In this document: positions 53,945-62,266 of the stretch, in pieces
How positions within the stretch are numbered: the stretch's first letter is position 1
How the letters are laid out: the number at the start of each line of letters is the position of its first letter
The notes under the pieces: model-generated
What the model saw: the letters and a program-made list of their open reading frames with translations, nothing else
Database searches by the model: none
Told to the model about the DNA's origin: nothing
Made by a program: the position numbers and the translations under genes
Origin: Bradyrhizobium barranii subsp. barranii
Lineage (GTDB): Bacteria; Pseudomonadota; Alphaproteobacteria; Rhizobiales; Xanthobacteraceae
Length of the DNA: 64,000 bases
Assembly (NCBI RefSeq): GCF_017565645.3
Contig: NZ_CP086136.1
Span: forward strand, 10,027,501-10,091,500
Reading direction: 5' to 3'

Positions 53945-55240
53945 TCAATGGCCGGCCATCGCGGGCAGTTCGCCCGGAACCATGTCCGGCGTCGTCGCTT
54001 CGCCGGGTCCGAGCTCGTGCTCGGGCCCGAGCTCACCTTCCCACTTCGCGACCACGGCGGTCGCGAGCGAATTGCCGATGACATTGGTGGCGCTGCGTCC
54101 CATGTCGAGGAACGTGTCAATGCCCATGATCATCAGCAGGCCTGCCTCGGGGATGCCGAACTGCGACAGCGTCGAGGCGATCACCACGAGGGATGCGCGC
54201 GGCACGCCGGCAACGCCCTTGGAGGTGATCATCAACGTCGCGAGCATCGCCAGCTGCGTCGCGAGCGACATCTCGATGTGGTAGGTCTGCGCGATGAAGA
54301 TGCTCGCGAAGGTGCAGTACATCATCGTGCCGTCGAGATTGAAGGAGTAACCGAGCGGCAGCACGAAGCTCGAGATCCGCGACGACGCGCCGAACTTGGT
54401 CAGCCCCTCCAGCGTCTTCGGATAGGCCGCTTCCGAGCTCGCGGTGGAGAACGCGATCATCAGGGGTTCGCGGATCAGCTTCAGCAGATGGCTATATCGC
54501 GGCCCGATCACCACAAAGCCGACGATCATCAGGATGACCCACAGGATCCCAAGCGCGAGATAGAAGCCACCCATGAAGACGATGAGCTTCCACAGCACGC
54601 CGAGGCCGTTCTTGGCGACAGTGGCCGTGATGGCGGCCCATACCGCGAGCGGGGCGAACAGCATCACATAGCTCGTCACCTTGAGCATGATGTGAGCGAC
54701 GTCGTCGATCATTGCCAGGATCGGCTTCGACCGTTCGGGCATCGAGCCCATCGCCACCGAGAAGAACACGGCGAAGATCACGATCTGCAGGATCTCGTTC
54801 TGCGCCATGGCGTCGGCGATCGAGGTCGGGATCAGATGGGTCAGGAATTTTTCGATCGAGAAGGCCGAGACCGGCAAGCCGGTCGATTGCCCCGCCTGCG
54901 GCAGCGTGCCGGGGAAGTTCGCGCCGGGCTGGAGCAGATTGACCATGACGAGGCCGAGCAGCAGCGACACGAAGGACGCGCTGACGAACCAGCCCATGGT
55001 CTTGGCGAAGATGCGCCCGAGCCGCGAGCCGCTGCCCATATGCGCGATGCCACCGACCAGCGTCGCAAACACCAGCGGCGCGATGATCATCTTGATCAAG
55101 CGCAGGAACATCATGGCGATCAGGTTGATGGAGGAAGCCCATTCGGCTCTGGTGTCAGGCAGGAAGTTGAAGATCGCCGCCCCCATGACGATGCCCAGCA
55201 CCATCGCGGCCAGAATGTATTGCGTAAACTTGTTCGACAT
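53945..55240 (-). CDS. Dicarboxylate/amino acid:cation symporter (DctA/GltP type)
   Basis: 431 residues, SLC1 fold. Motifs: AFSTASSEAAYPKTL (serine-rich HP1 loop), PLGYSFNLDGTMMY, TSKGVAGVPRASLVVIAS (HP2) and DTFLDMGRSATNVIGNSLAT with the substrate-binding D and N. Transports C4-dicarboxylates or acidic amino acids with H+ or Na+. First gene of a two-gene operon with the GltI-like protein. DctA proper is essential for symbiotic dicarboxylate uptake in rhizobia, but with this partner a glutamate/aspartate role is equally likely. Confidence 0.88.
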   Translation of the reverse strand: MSNKFTQYILAAMVLGIVMGAAIFNFLPDTRAEWASSINLIAMMFLRLIKMIIAPLVFATLVGGIAHMGSGSRLGRIFAKTMGWFVSASFVSLLLGLVMVNLLQPGANFPGTLPQAGQSTGLPVSAFSIEKFLTHLIPTSIADAMAQNEILQIVIFAVFFSVAMGSMPERSKPILAMIDDVAHIMLKVTSYVMLFAPLAVWAAITATVAKNGLGVLWKLIVFMGGFYLALGILWVILMIVGFVVIGPRYSHLLKLIREPLMIAFSTASSEAAYPKTLEGLTKFGASSRISSFVLPLGYSFNLDGTMMYCTFASIFIAQTYHIEMSLATQLAMLATLMITSKGVAGVPRASLVVIASTLSQFGIPEAGLLMIMGIDTFLDMGRSATNVIGNSLATAVVAKWEGELGPEHELGPGEATTPDMVPGELPAMAGH

Positions 55241-55449
55241 CGCTTACCCCCACCTACACCGGCGCTTCATGATGTCGCAGATATGACGACGACGCAACAC
55301 GCTTGGCGTGCTCGCGCGATGGCCTGATGTTCCCGTTGCGAAACGGGTCGGCGCGATCTAGCCTTCATGCAGCGCACAACGAATGCGGCTTGCACGTTTT
55401 CTTTGCGCGGCTGCATCAATAATCGTCAAGCAAACGAAGAGGAAACGCC

Positions 55450-56451
55450 ATGAGCAGCAGCATCAATCGCCAGATTCTTCTGGTCGAAAAGCCCAGCGGC
55501 AAGCTCGGTGCCGAGCACTTCAAGATGGTCGAGGGCGCGATGCCGGAGCCGAAGGACGGCGAGGCCTTGCTGCAGGTGCGTTACATCTCGCTCGACGCCG
55601 CTAACCGCGCCTGGATGCATGGCGCGACCTACCGCTCCGCGGTCGAGGCCAACAGCGTGATGGCCGGCGGCGGCATCGCTGAGGTCGTCAGCTCGAAGGC
55701 GCCGGGGCTGGCTGCCAGCGACATCGTGTTCGGCGACACCGGCTGGCAGGAGTTTGCCGCGGTGCCGGCAAAGCATCTCACGAAAATGCCGAAGCTCGAA
55801 CCGATGACGCATCTGCTCAGCGTGTTCGGCATCGCCGGCCTCACCGCCTATTTCGGCCTGCTGGAGATCGGCAAGCCCAAAGAGGGCGAGACCGTCGTGG
55901 TGTCCGCGGCGGCCGGCTCGGTCGGCTCGATCGTCGGTCAGATCGCCAAGATCAGGGGATGTCGCGTGGTCGGCATCGCCGGCGGCGCAGACAAGTGCAA
56001 CTGGCTGACCTCCGAGCTCGGCTTCGATGCCGCCGTCGACTACAAGGACGGCGCGGTGTTCAAGGCCCTGCGCGCGGCGGCGCCAAAAGGCATCGACGTC
56101 TATTTCGACAATGTCGGCGGCGACATTCTGGAAGCCTGCCTGCCGCAGATGAACAATTACGGCCGCATCGCCTGCTGCGGTGCGATCTCGCAATATGACG
56201 GCGCACCTGCCGCGCACGGCCCGCGCGGCGTGCCCGGCCTGATCGTGGTGAAGCGGCTCGTCATGCAGGGCTTCATCGTGATGGACTACATGAAGGAGAG
56301 CCAGCGCGCGCTCGCCGACCTCCAGGGCTGGGTCGCATCCGGCAAGCTGAAGGTGCAGGAGGACATCATCGACGGATTGGAGAATACGCCGAAGGCGCTG
56401 ATCGGATTGCTGGCGGGAGAGAACCGCGGCAAGCGCATGGTCAAGCTCTGA
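55450..56451 (+). CDS. NADP-dependent MDR-family oxidoreductase (zinc-free, CurA-like)
   Basis: 333 residues. Medium-chain dehydrogenase/reductase with the cofactor loop SAAAGSVGSIVGQIAKIRGC near residue 160 and the following VVGIAGGADKC, YFDNVGGDILEACL, and GCCGAISQYD elements of the leukotriene-B4-dehydrogenase / CurA subgroup. No structural zinc cysteines. Likely reduces alpha,beta-unsaturated ketones or aldehydes. ATG 55450 follows AGAGGAAACGCC. Confidence 0.88.
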   Translation: MSSSINRQILLVEKPSGKLGAEHFKMVEGAMPEPKDGEALLQVRYISLDAANRAWMHGATYRSAVEANSVMAGGGIAEVVSSKAPGLAASDIVFGDTGWQEFAAVPAKHLTKMPKLEPMTHLLSVFGIAGLTAYFGLLEIGKPKEGETVVVSAAAGSVGSIVGQIAKIRGCRVVGIAGGADKCNWLTSELGFDAAVDYKDGAVFKALRAAAPKGIDVYFDNVGGDILEACLPQMNNYGRIACCGAISQYDGAPAAHGPRGVPGLIVVKRLVMQGFIVMDYMKESQRALADLQGWVASGKLKVQEDIIDGLENTPKALIGLLAGENRGKRMVKL

Positions 56452-56464
56452 CGCCGTATTGTTC

Positions 56465-56540
56465 GAGCATGATCTCCGCGCAAACGCGTTCCGCGTTTGT
56501 CGCGAGGGAAAGCCGCGGCGCACTTTTCCGGATCATGCTC
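56465..56540. repeat. 76-bp rhizobial inverted repeat, copy B
   Basis: Nearly identical to 27134-27208 in reverse orientation; ends GAGCATGATC / GATCATGCTC are inverted. Follows the MDR gene stop by 13 bp. Confidence 0.75.
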
Positions 56541-56687
56541 TAGTTACGTCGCAATTGCGCCCGTATAATCTACTTGCGGTAGAGGCCGAGGCAGCCAATG
56601 ATGCTGCATGCGGCATCACCCGCAATGATTGCTTGCATTACATTTAAAAATTGTCGGCGTGACCGACAGGGCAGGGAATTTACCCAA

Positions 56688-57479
56688 ATGTTCAACACGT
56701 TGAAACATGCATCAACGCGTCGCGCGCTGCTGGCGGCAACGCTCTTCGCAACTGCAACAGGCGCATTCGCGCAAGCGCCGACCGACGCTCAGAAGAGCGC
56801 CATCCGCTCCGCATGCCGCTCGGACTTCATGGCGCACTGCGCGAGTGTCACGCCCGGCGGCGTGGAGGCGTATCAATGTCTCCAGAAGAACATGTCCAGC
56901 CTGTCATCGGGATGCCAGACCGCGGTTCGCGCGGTCGAGCCCGCTGCGGCGCCGAAGACTGAAGCTGCACCCGCCAAGTCCGAACCGGCAAAGACCGAAG
57001 CGGCCCCCGCCGCCGCAGCCGCTCCGAAAGCGGCGGCGTCAAAGCAGCCGAGCAGCACGCAGATTGCCGCGGTCAAGAGCGCGTGCCGCGCCGATTATCC
57101 CAAGGTGTGCGCCAGCGTGCCGCCGGGTGGCGCCCCCGCCCTCGAATGTCTCGAGAAGAACAAGGCCAAGGTTTCGCCGGCCTGTGAGAAGGCGGTGAGC
57201 GCCGCAACCGGTGGCGGCGGCGCTGCTGCGACAGCAGCACCTGCGGGCGCAGCTCCTGCGGCAGCAGCACCGGCGGCGGCGCCGGCCGTGATCGTTCTGC
57301 GCCCGCTACGGCCGCGCGAAGAACTGTTCATCGTGCGCTCGGCCTGCGGTGCCGACATCCGCACGCTCTGCGCCGGCGTCGCGCCGGGCGGGGGCCGCAT
57401 CGTGCAATGCATCTCCAGCAATGCCGCGTCGCTGTCACCCCCCTGCAAGGAAGTGCTGGCGCCATTCGCGGCGCGATAA
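56688..57479 (+). CDS. Exported protein with three Cys-rich (GLG1-like) repeats
   Basis: 263 residues. Signal peptide (ALLAATLFATATGAFAQ). Three copies of a four-cysteine helical repeat: IRSACRSDFMAHCASVTPGG, VKSACRADYPKVCASVPPGG, VRSACGADIRTLCAGVAPGG, each followed by a second C..C pair (for example ECLEKNKAKVSPAC). The copies are separated by Ala/Pro/Lys-rich linkers. The repeat resembles the eukaryotic cysteine-rich GLG1 repeat and is common in rhizobial periplasmic proteins. Function unknown; copper or calcium binding is speculation. Confidence 0.8.
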   Translation: MFNTLKHASTRRALLAATLFATATGAFAQAPTDAQKSAIRSACRSDFMAHCASVTPGGVEAYQCLQKNMSSLSSGCQTAVRAVEPAAAPKTEAAPAKSEPAKTEAAPAAAAAPKAAASKQPSSTQIAAVKSACRADYPKVCASVPPGGAPALECLEKNKAKVSPACEKAVSAATGGGGAAATAAPAGAAPAAAAPAAAPAVIVLRPLRPREELFIVRSACGADIRTLCAGVAPGGGRIVQCISSNAASLSPPCKEVLAPFAAR

Positions 57480-57605
57480 GCGGCGCGGGATTGCGCGCCA
57501 AGCGCGCGCCACCGACCGGCCGCGCGCGAATGAATTTTCGCGCGCCTGCCGCGACAGACCCTTTGCAAGTAACCGATTTCGATCACGACAAGACCGGAGA
57601 AAGAC

Positions 57606-57821
57606 ATGCGTTCATTTCTGCTTATTGCTGCCGCGCTCCTCGCCTTCGGCGCGAGCATGACCTTTGAGTCTACCGATGCCAACGCGGTGGTGTGCGCCCG
57701 GGGCGTCTACCGCGCCGGCTGTGCCGGGCCGAATGCGGCCGTCGTGGTGCGCAAGCCGGTTCCCGCGGTCCGCTGTACCAGGGTGCTGGTGAACGGCGTC
57801 TACGTGAAGCGCTGCGTCTGA
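57606..57821 (+). CDS. Small secreted Cys-containing protein
   Basis: 71 residues. Signal peptide (LLIAAALLAFGASMTFES) and a mature part with four cysteines (VVCARGVYRAGCAGPNAAVV, VRCTRVLVNGVYVKRCV). ATG 57606 follows CCGGAGAAAGAC. This is a small rhizobial envelope-protein type whose function I do not recognise. Confidence 0.75.
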   Translation: MRSFLLIAAALLAFGASMTFESTDANAVVCARGVYRAGCAGPNAAVVVRKPVPAVRCTRVLVNGVYVKRCV

Positions 57822-57872
57822 CCCCGGATGGCCAAGCTCGCGCGGTTTGGCTATGGTTCGCAACGTCACTGC

Positions 57873-57901
57873 CCCGGACACGCGCCTGGCGCGTGTCCGG
57901 G
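57873..57901. repeat. Perfect 13-bp stem-loop after the small-protein gene
   Basis: CCCGGACACGCGC, 3-nt loop CTG, GCGCGTGTCCGGG. No U-run. Either a weak terminator for the gene at 57606 or a short repeat element. Confidence 0.5.
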
Positions 57902-57971
57902 AGTAAGCTTCGACGCGCCCCGCCTTCGATAATTCCGCTGGCGCGGACGGCCGGAGCACATTAGTGTACCC

Positions 57972-57995
57972 CTAGATAGTAAGTATACTGTCAAT
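57972..57995. promoter_or_regulatory. Operator box and -10 region of the aromatic hydroxylase-ligase operon
   Basis: A 24-bp box from CTAGAT to TGTCAAT matches 62218-62241 at 21 of 24 positions. It contains TATACT (57984-57989), a good -10 element, with TTAGTG 17 bp upstream (57961-57966), and a palindromic AGTATACT. Likely bound by the MarR regulator of this cluster. Confidence 0.6.
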
Positions 57996-58009
57996 TAGGG
58001 AGGCAGACG

Positions 58010-59149
58010 TTGCGGATCGCCGTGATTGGCGGGGGGCCCGGTGGGCTCTATTTCGCCTATCTCTGGAAGAAGCGTCACCCCGAGGATCAAGTCGACCTGT
58101 TCGAACAGAACCCGGCCGACGCGACCTGGGGCTTTGGCGTCGTGTTCTCCGATCAGGCCCTGGAATTCCTGCGCGCCGACGACCCCGAAACGGTCGATGC
58201 GATCGCGCCGCATATGGAGAGCTGGGAGAACATCACGCTGAACCTTCACGGCGACAGCGTCGCCATCGACGGCGTCGGCTTCTCCTCGATCGGCAGGCTG
58301 GAGCTCTTGCAGTTCCTCCAGCAGCGCGCGCTCGACGCCGGCGTCACGCCGCGCTTCGACACGCAGATCCACGCCATCGACCAGCTCAACGGCCACGACC
58401 TGATCGTCGCGGCCGACGGGCTGAATTCGCTGGTGCGGCGCGCCTATGAGGGCGATTTCGGCACGTCGCTGTCCTACTCCTCCAACAAGTTCGTCTGGTA
58501 CGGGACCTCGAAACGCTTCGACACGCTGTCGCAGACCTTCGTGAAGACCGACCGCGGCGCCTTCAATGCCCATCACTATCGCTACTCCCCGACCATGAGC
58601 ACCTTCCTGGTCGAATGCGACCACGCGACATGGCAGGCCTATGGCTTCGCCTACAAGGATGCCGAGCAGTGCAAGGGCGTCTGCGAAGAGGTCTTTGCCG
58701 ACACGCTGGGCGGCCACTGCCTGGTCTCCAACAAGTCGGTCTGGCGCAACTTTCCCTGGGTCTGGAACGAGCACTGGTCGTTCAAGAACATGGTGCTGCT
58801 CGGCGACGCCCTGCACTCGGCGCATTTCTCCATCGGCTCGGGGACGCGGCTCGCGATCGAGGACGCCATTGCGCTGGTCAAGGCGCTGGAGTCGGATGCG
58901 CATCTGTCGACCGCGCTGCACCGTTATCAGGCCGCGCGAAAACCGGTGGTGCAGAAGCTCGTCAATGCCGCGCGCACCTCGGCCTTCTGGTACGAGCACT
59001 TCGCCCAGCACATGCAGCTCGGCCTGATGGACTTCGCCTACAGCTACATCACCCGCTCCGGCCGCATCGACGACCCCCGGCTGCGCACGATGTCGCCCGC
59101 CTTCATGACGCGCTACGAGGCCGAGAAGAACGGCGGAGATGCCGCATGA
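58010..59149 (+). CDS. FAD-dependent aryl-CoA hydroxylase (salicylyl-CoA 5-hydroxylase-like)
   Basis: 379 residues, TTG start at 58010 after AGGGAGG. N-terminal FAD loop AVIGGGPGGLYFAYLW, DGLNSLVR-type DG motif (VAADGLNSLVRRAYEG) and GD motif MVLLGDALHSAHFSIGSGT. It corresponds to the monooxygenase part of salicylyl-CoA 5-hydroxylase and to the N-terminal part of 2-aminobenzoyl-CoA monooxygenase. Expected reaction: NAD(P)H- and O2-dependent 5-hydroxylation of a 2-substituted benzoyl-CoA. Overlaps the ligase start by 4 bp (ATGA), so the pair is translationally coupled. Salicylyl-CoA is favoured because gentisate dioxygenase is nearby. Confidence 0.83.
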   Translation: MRIAVIGGGPGGLYFAYLWKKRHPEDQVDLFEQNPADATWGFGVVFSDQALEFLRADDPETVDAIAPHMESWENITLNLHGDSVAIDGVGFSSIGRLELLQFLQQRALDAGVTPRFDTQIHAIDQLNGHDLIVAADGLNSLVRRAYEGDFGTSLSYSSNKFVWYGTSKRFDTLSQTFVKTDRGAFNAHHYRYSPTMSTFLVECDHATWQAYGFAYKDAEQCKGVCEEVFADTLGGHCLVSNKSVWRNFPWVWNEHWSFKNMVLLGDALHSAHFSIGSGTRLAIEDAIALVKALESDAHLSTALHRYQAARKPVVQKLVNAARTSAFWYEHFAQHMQLGLMDFAYSYITRSGRIDDPRLRTMSPAFMTRYEAEKNGGDAA

Positions 59150-60759
59150 GCAGCGAGATCCGCGATCAGGTGCCCGCCGACAGCCCGGGCGCCCGCGAAA
59201 TCGGCTTTGCCATTCCGCAAACCTACAATGCCAGCCGCGTGCTGTTCGACCAGCTTGCCAAGGGCCGCGGCGCCAGGCCCGCGCTGATCGGGCCCGCGGG
59301 GACGCGCAGCTATGCCGAGCTTTGCGCGGAAGCTTGCCGCTGGGGCAACGGTTTCGCGTCGCTCGGCCTGAAGCGCGGCGACCGCGTGCTGCTGTTCCTC
59401 GACGATACCCCGGCCTATCCGGCCGCATTCTTCGGCGCAGTGCGTGCCGGCTTCGTACCGCTCCTGATCAACACGCTGACGCCGCCGGACCTGCTGCAAT
59501 TCTATCTCGCCGATTCCGGCGCGGCGGTCGCGGTGGCGGATGCCGAATTCGCGACGCGCTTCGATGCGGAGGCCTGCAAGGCGACCTGCCTGCGGACGCT
59601 GATCGTCGTCAACGGCGACGCGCGCGGCCACGCCGCGCCTGCGGCGATCGCGGCGCCAGGCTGGCTCGCGCGGTTCCCGGCCGAGCTCGCGGAAGCGGAC
59701 ACCGATCGCGACGAGATGGCGTTCTGGATGTACTCCTCCGGCTCGACCGGCCGGCCCAAGGGCATCGTGCATCTCCAGCACGACATGGCCTACAGCGATG
59801 CCGCCTTTGCGCAGAACGTGCTGAAGCTGACGCCCGGCGACATCTGCTTCTCGGTGCCGAAGATCTTCTTCGCCTACGGTTTCGGCAACTCCGTTACCTT
59901 CCCGTTCTCCGCGGGTGCCGCGACGCTGCTGCTGCCGGGCCAGCCGAAGCCTGCATCGATCTTTGCCGCGATCGAGCAACACAAGCCGACGGTCTTCTTC
60001 GGCCTGCCGACGCTGTACACCTCACTGACCAAGGCGGAGGGAGCAGACAAGACCAACTTCTCGTCGCTGCGTATGTCGCTTTCGGCGGCCGAGGTCCTGT
60101 CTGCGGACGTCTTCAACGGCTGGAAGACTCTCACCGGCCTCGAGATCGTCGAAGGGCTCGGCTCGACCGAGGTGCTGCACATCTATCTCTCCAACCGCCC
60201 CGAACAGAAGAAGCTCGGCGCCGCCGGCCTGCGCGTGCCAGGCTACGAGGTCGCACTGCGCGACAAGGACGGCCGCGAGGTCGGCGACGACGAGGAAGGC
60301 ATCCTGTGGGTGCGCGGCGATTCCAACACACCGCTGTACTGGAACCGGCCGGACAAATCCGCCGAGACCATCCGCGAGGGCGGCTGGATCTACACCGGCG
60401 ACCGTTTCGTGCGCGATGCCGAAGGCTTCCACTTCTTCCGCGGCCGTGCCGACGACCTCATCAAGATCTCAGGCCAATGGGTCTACCCGCTCGAGGTCGA
60501 GCTGTGCCTCGCCGACCACCCCGATATCCGCGAATGCGCCGTGTTCGCCGCCGAGCTGCCGGACCGGCGCATGACGCTCAAGGCGGTGGTGGTGATGAAC
60601 AACCGCGCGACCGATCAGAATGAGGCGACGCGGCGGCTACAGGATTACGTCAAGGGCAAGTTGCTTCCCTACAAATATCCGCGCGAGGTGATCTTCATCG
60701 ACGAGCTGCCGAAGACGGGAACGGGGAAGATTGATCGGCAGGCGTTGCTGCGGATGTAG
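59146..60759 (+). CDS. Benzoate/salicylate-CoA ligase family protein
   Basis: 537 residues of the ANL superfamily. P-loop YSSGSTGRPKGIVH near residue 200, VPKIFFAYGFGN and EGLGSTEVLHIYLSN (benzoate-CoA-ligase type), and the catalytic lysine in PKTGTGKIDRQAL at the end. Activates an aromatic acid to its CoA thioester with ATP, supplying the hydroxylase encoded just upstream. The family includes benzoate, 2-aminobenzoate and salicylate ligases. The substrate choice here is inferred from the cluster. Confidence 0.88.
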   Translation: MSSEIRDQVPADSPGAREIGFAIPQTYNASRVLFDQLAKGRGARPALIGPAGTRSYAELCAEACRWGNGFASLGLKRGDRVLLFLDDTPAYPAAFFGAVRAGFVPLLINTLTPPDLLQFYLADSGAAVAVADAEFATRFDAEACKATCLRTLIVVNGDARGHAAPAAIAAPGWLARFPAELAEADTDRDEMAFWMYSSGSTGRPKGIVHLQHDMAYSDAAFAQNVLKLTPGDICFSVPKIFFAYGFGNSVTFPFSAGAATLLLPGQPKPASIFAAIEQHKPTVFFGLPTLYTSLTKAEGADKTNFSSLRMSLSAAEVLSADVFNGWKTLTGLEIVEGLGSTEVLHIYLSNRPEQKKLGAAGLRVPGYEVALRDKDGREVGDDEEGILWVRGDSNTPLYWNRPDKSAETIREGGWIYTGDRFVRDAEGFHFFRGRADDLIKISGQWVYPLEVELCLADHPDIRECAVFAAELPDRRMTLKAVVVMNNRATDQNEATRRLQDYVKGKLLPYKYPREVIFIDELPKTGTGKIDRQALLRM

Positions 60760-60774
60760 CAGTCCCAAACTCGC

Positions 60775-60874
60775 TGTCATCGCCCGCGAAGGCGGGCGAT
60801 CCAGTATTCCGAGACGGCGAGAGATGCGGAGAAGCCGCGGCGTACTGGATTCCCCGCCTTCGCGGGGAATGACA
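60775..60874. repeat. Intergenic inverted repeat between ligase and marR
   Basis: TGTCATCGCCCGCGAAGGCG at the left, complement-like CCGCCTTCGCGGGGAATGACA at the right (outer TGTCAT/ATGACA), with GATCCAGTA / TACTGGATT inner arms. It lies between convergent genes. Confidence 0.7.
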
Positions 60875-60922
60875 GTTGAGACTGGGGCAACGGCGTCACT
60901 AAACACGAGAGACGCCCCGCCC

Positions 60923-61435
60923 TCACCCCGCCTTCCCCAGATGCTCCAGCGCGTCCTCCGCGCGCAGCGGCACGCGCGAGGCCTCGTTGTTGAGGTCGAC
61001 GAGCTGCACCAAAAGCCCCATCAACGCCTTGCGGTCGGCGGGTTTCAGCGGCTCCAGCATCCGCGCCTGGGCGCGCTCGTCGGCCGGGATGATCTCGCGC
61101 AGGATCGCGGCGCCTGATTTCGTCAGATAGAGCAGCTTGATCCGCTTGTCTTCGGGTGCCGGCTTGCGTTCGATAAAATCCTTGGCCTGCAGCCGCTCGA
61201 TCACGCTGCCGAGGGTGGAGCGGTCGAAGGCGATCACCGCCGACAGCCGTGTCGCGTCGATGCCGGGATGGGTGTGAATCGCGATCAGCACCGCATATTG
61301 CACCGGCGTAAGATCGAACGCCTTGCACTCCTCCATGAAGATCGAGACTGCGATCTGCTGCATGCGCCGGAACAGATAGCCCGGCGCGGCATAGACCGCG
61401 TCGATCGTGATCGGAAGGGCGGGCTTACTCGGCAT
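60923..61435 (-). CDS. MarR-family regulator of the aromatic cluster
   Basis: 170 residues. Winged helix in residues about 40-110: LTPVQYAVLIAIHTHPGI, ATRLSAVIAFDRSTLGSVIE (recognition helix), RLQAKDFIERKPAPEDKRIK (wing). MarR proteins bind short palindromes and are released by aromatic ligands or their CoA esters. Starts inside the maiA-like gene (11-bp overlap), so the two are co-transcribed. Best candidate for the factor binding the repeated box at 57972-57995 and 62218-62241. Confidence 0.88.
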   Translation of the reverse strand: MPSKPALPITIDAVYAAPGYLFRRMQQIAVSIFMEECKAFDLTPVQYAVLIAIHTHPGIDATRLSAVIAFDRSTLGSVIERLQAKDFIERKPAPEDKRIKLLYLTKSGAAILREIIPADERAQARMLEPLKPADRKALMGLLVQLVDLNNEASRVPLRAEDALEHLGKAG

Positions 61436-62057
61436 CGGGCTGCTTCTCCGGCGCGGCGCTTGCGAAGGCCGGCAGCGCCTTTGCCGCAGCCTCCGCCTTC
61501 AGCAGCCGCGGATAGGCCGACACATCGACGCCGAAGCGGCGGGCATTGGCGAGCTGCGGCACCAGGCAGAGATCGGCGAGCGTCGGCCCATCGCCGAAGC
61601 AGAACGGCCCCGCCTCGTCCCTGATCAGCGTCTCGCAGGCCGACAGCCCCTCGCGGTTGACCCACGCCGCCCAGTCCTGGACCTTCTCCTCGGCAAGGCC
61701 GAGCTCGCGCAGCCGCGCCAGCACCTTCAAATTCTGCACCGGGTGGGTGTCGCAGGCGATCGCCAGCGCGAACGCCCTCACCTTCGCGCGTGGCAGCGGA
61801 TCCTTCGGGAGCAGCGGCGGATTGGGATGCGTCTCGTCGAGCCATTCGATGATGGCGACCGATTGGGTCAGTACCGCTCCCGCATCGTTCTCCAGGGTCG
61901 GCACCAGCCCTTGCGGATTGATGGCGAGATAGGCGGGCGCACATTGCTCGCCCTTGCGAAGATGATGCGGCAGGTGCTCGGCGCCGAGACCCTTGAGGTT
62001 CAGCGCGATCCGCACCCGATAGGCGGCGCTGGAGCGGAAATAGCCGTGCAGCTTCAT
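61425..62057 (-). CDS. maiA: Maleylpyruvate/maleylacetoacetate isomerase (GST zeta)
   Basis: 210 residues. Thioredoxin-fold start MKLHGYFRSSAAYRVRIALN (the zeta-class SSxxxRVRIAL motif), NPQGLVPTLE, then QSVAIIEWLDE and the helical C-domain with GPTLADLCLVPQL. Isomerises maleylpyruvate to fumarylpyruvate with glutathione, the step after gentisate dioxygenase. The usual Cys of SSC is Ala here, as I recall for maleylpyruvate isomerases. ATG 62057 follows GGGAGGG; longer readings enter the repeat at 62082. Confidence 0.86.
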   Translation of the reverse strand: MKLHGYFRSSAAYRVRIALNLKGLGAEHLPHHLRKGEQCAPAYLAINPQGLVPTLENDAGAVLTQSVAIIEWLDETHPNPPLLPKDPLPRAKVRAFALAIACDTHPVQNLKVLARLRELGLAEEKVQDWAAWVNREGLSACETLIRDEAGPFCFGDGPTLADLCLVPQLANARRFGVDVSAYPRLLKAEAAAKALPAFASAAPEKQPDAE

Positions 62058-62081
62058 CGGAACCCTCCCTGTATTTTGTTC

Positions 62082-62181
62082 GTCATTCCGGGGCGACGCG
62101 TTAGCGTCGAGCCCGGAATCCATAACCACGATCGGGAGTATGGATTCCGGGCTCGCGCCTTTCGGCGCGCCCCGGAATGAC
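62082..62181. repeat. Intergenic inverted repeat with perfect 12-bp ends
   Basis: GTCATTCCGGGG at 62082-62093 and its complement at 62170-62181, with inner GGAATCCATAACCAC / TATGGATTCC. Same family as 10917-11055 and 50674-50840. Between the divergent maiA and gentisate dioxygenase genes. Confidence 0.75.
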
Positions 62182-62207
62182 AGCGGCTTTGTAGGCCGTT
62201 CGTCACG

Positions 62208-62241
62208 TTGACGCTACCTAGATCGTCAGCATACTGTCAAT
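62208..62241 (+). promoter_or_regulatory. Promoter and operator of the gentisate dioxygenase gene
   Basis: TTGACG (62208-62213), 16-bp spacer, CATACT (62230-62235). The 24-bp box at 62218-62241 matches the one upstream of the hydroxylase (57972-57995) at 21 of 24 positions and covers the spacer and -10, a repressor-type placement. Confidence 0.6.
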
Positions 62242-62266
62242 CAACAAAACGAACGGGAGCCGTACC

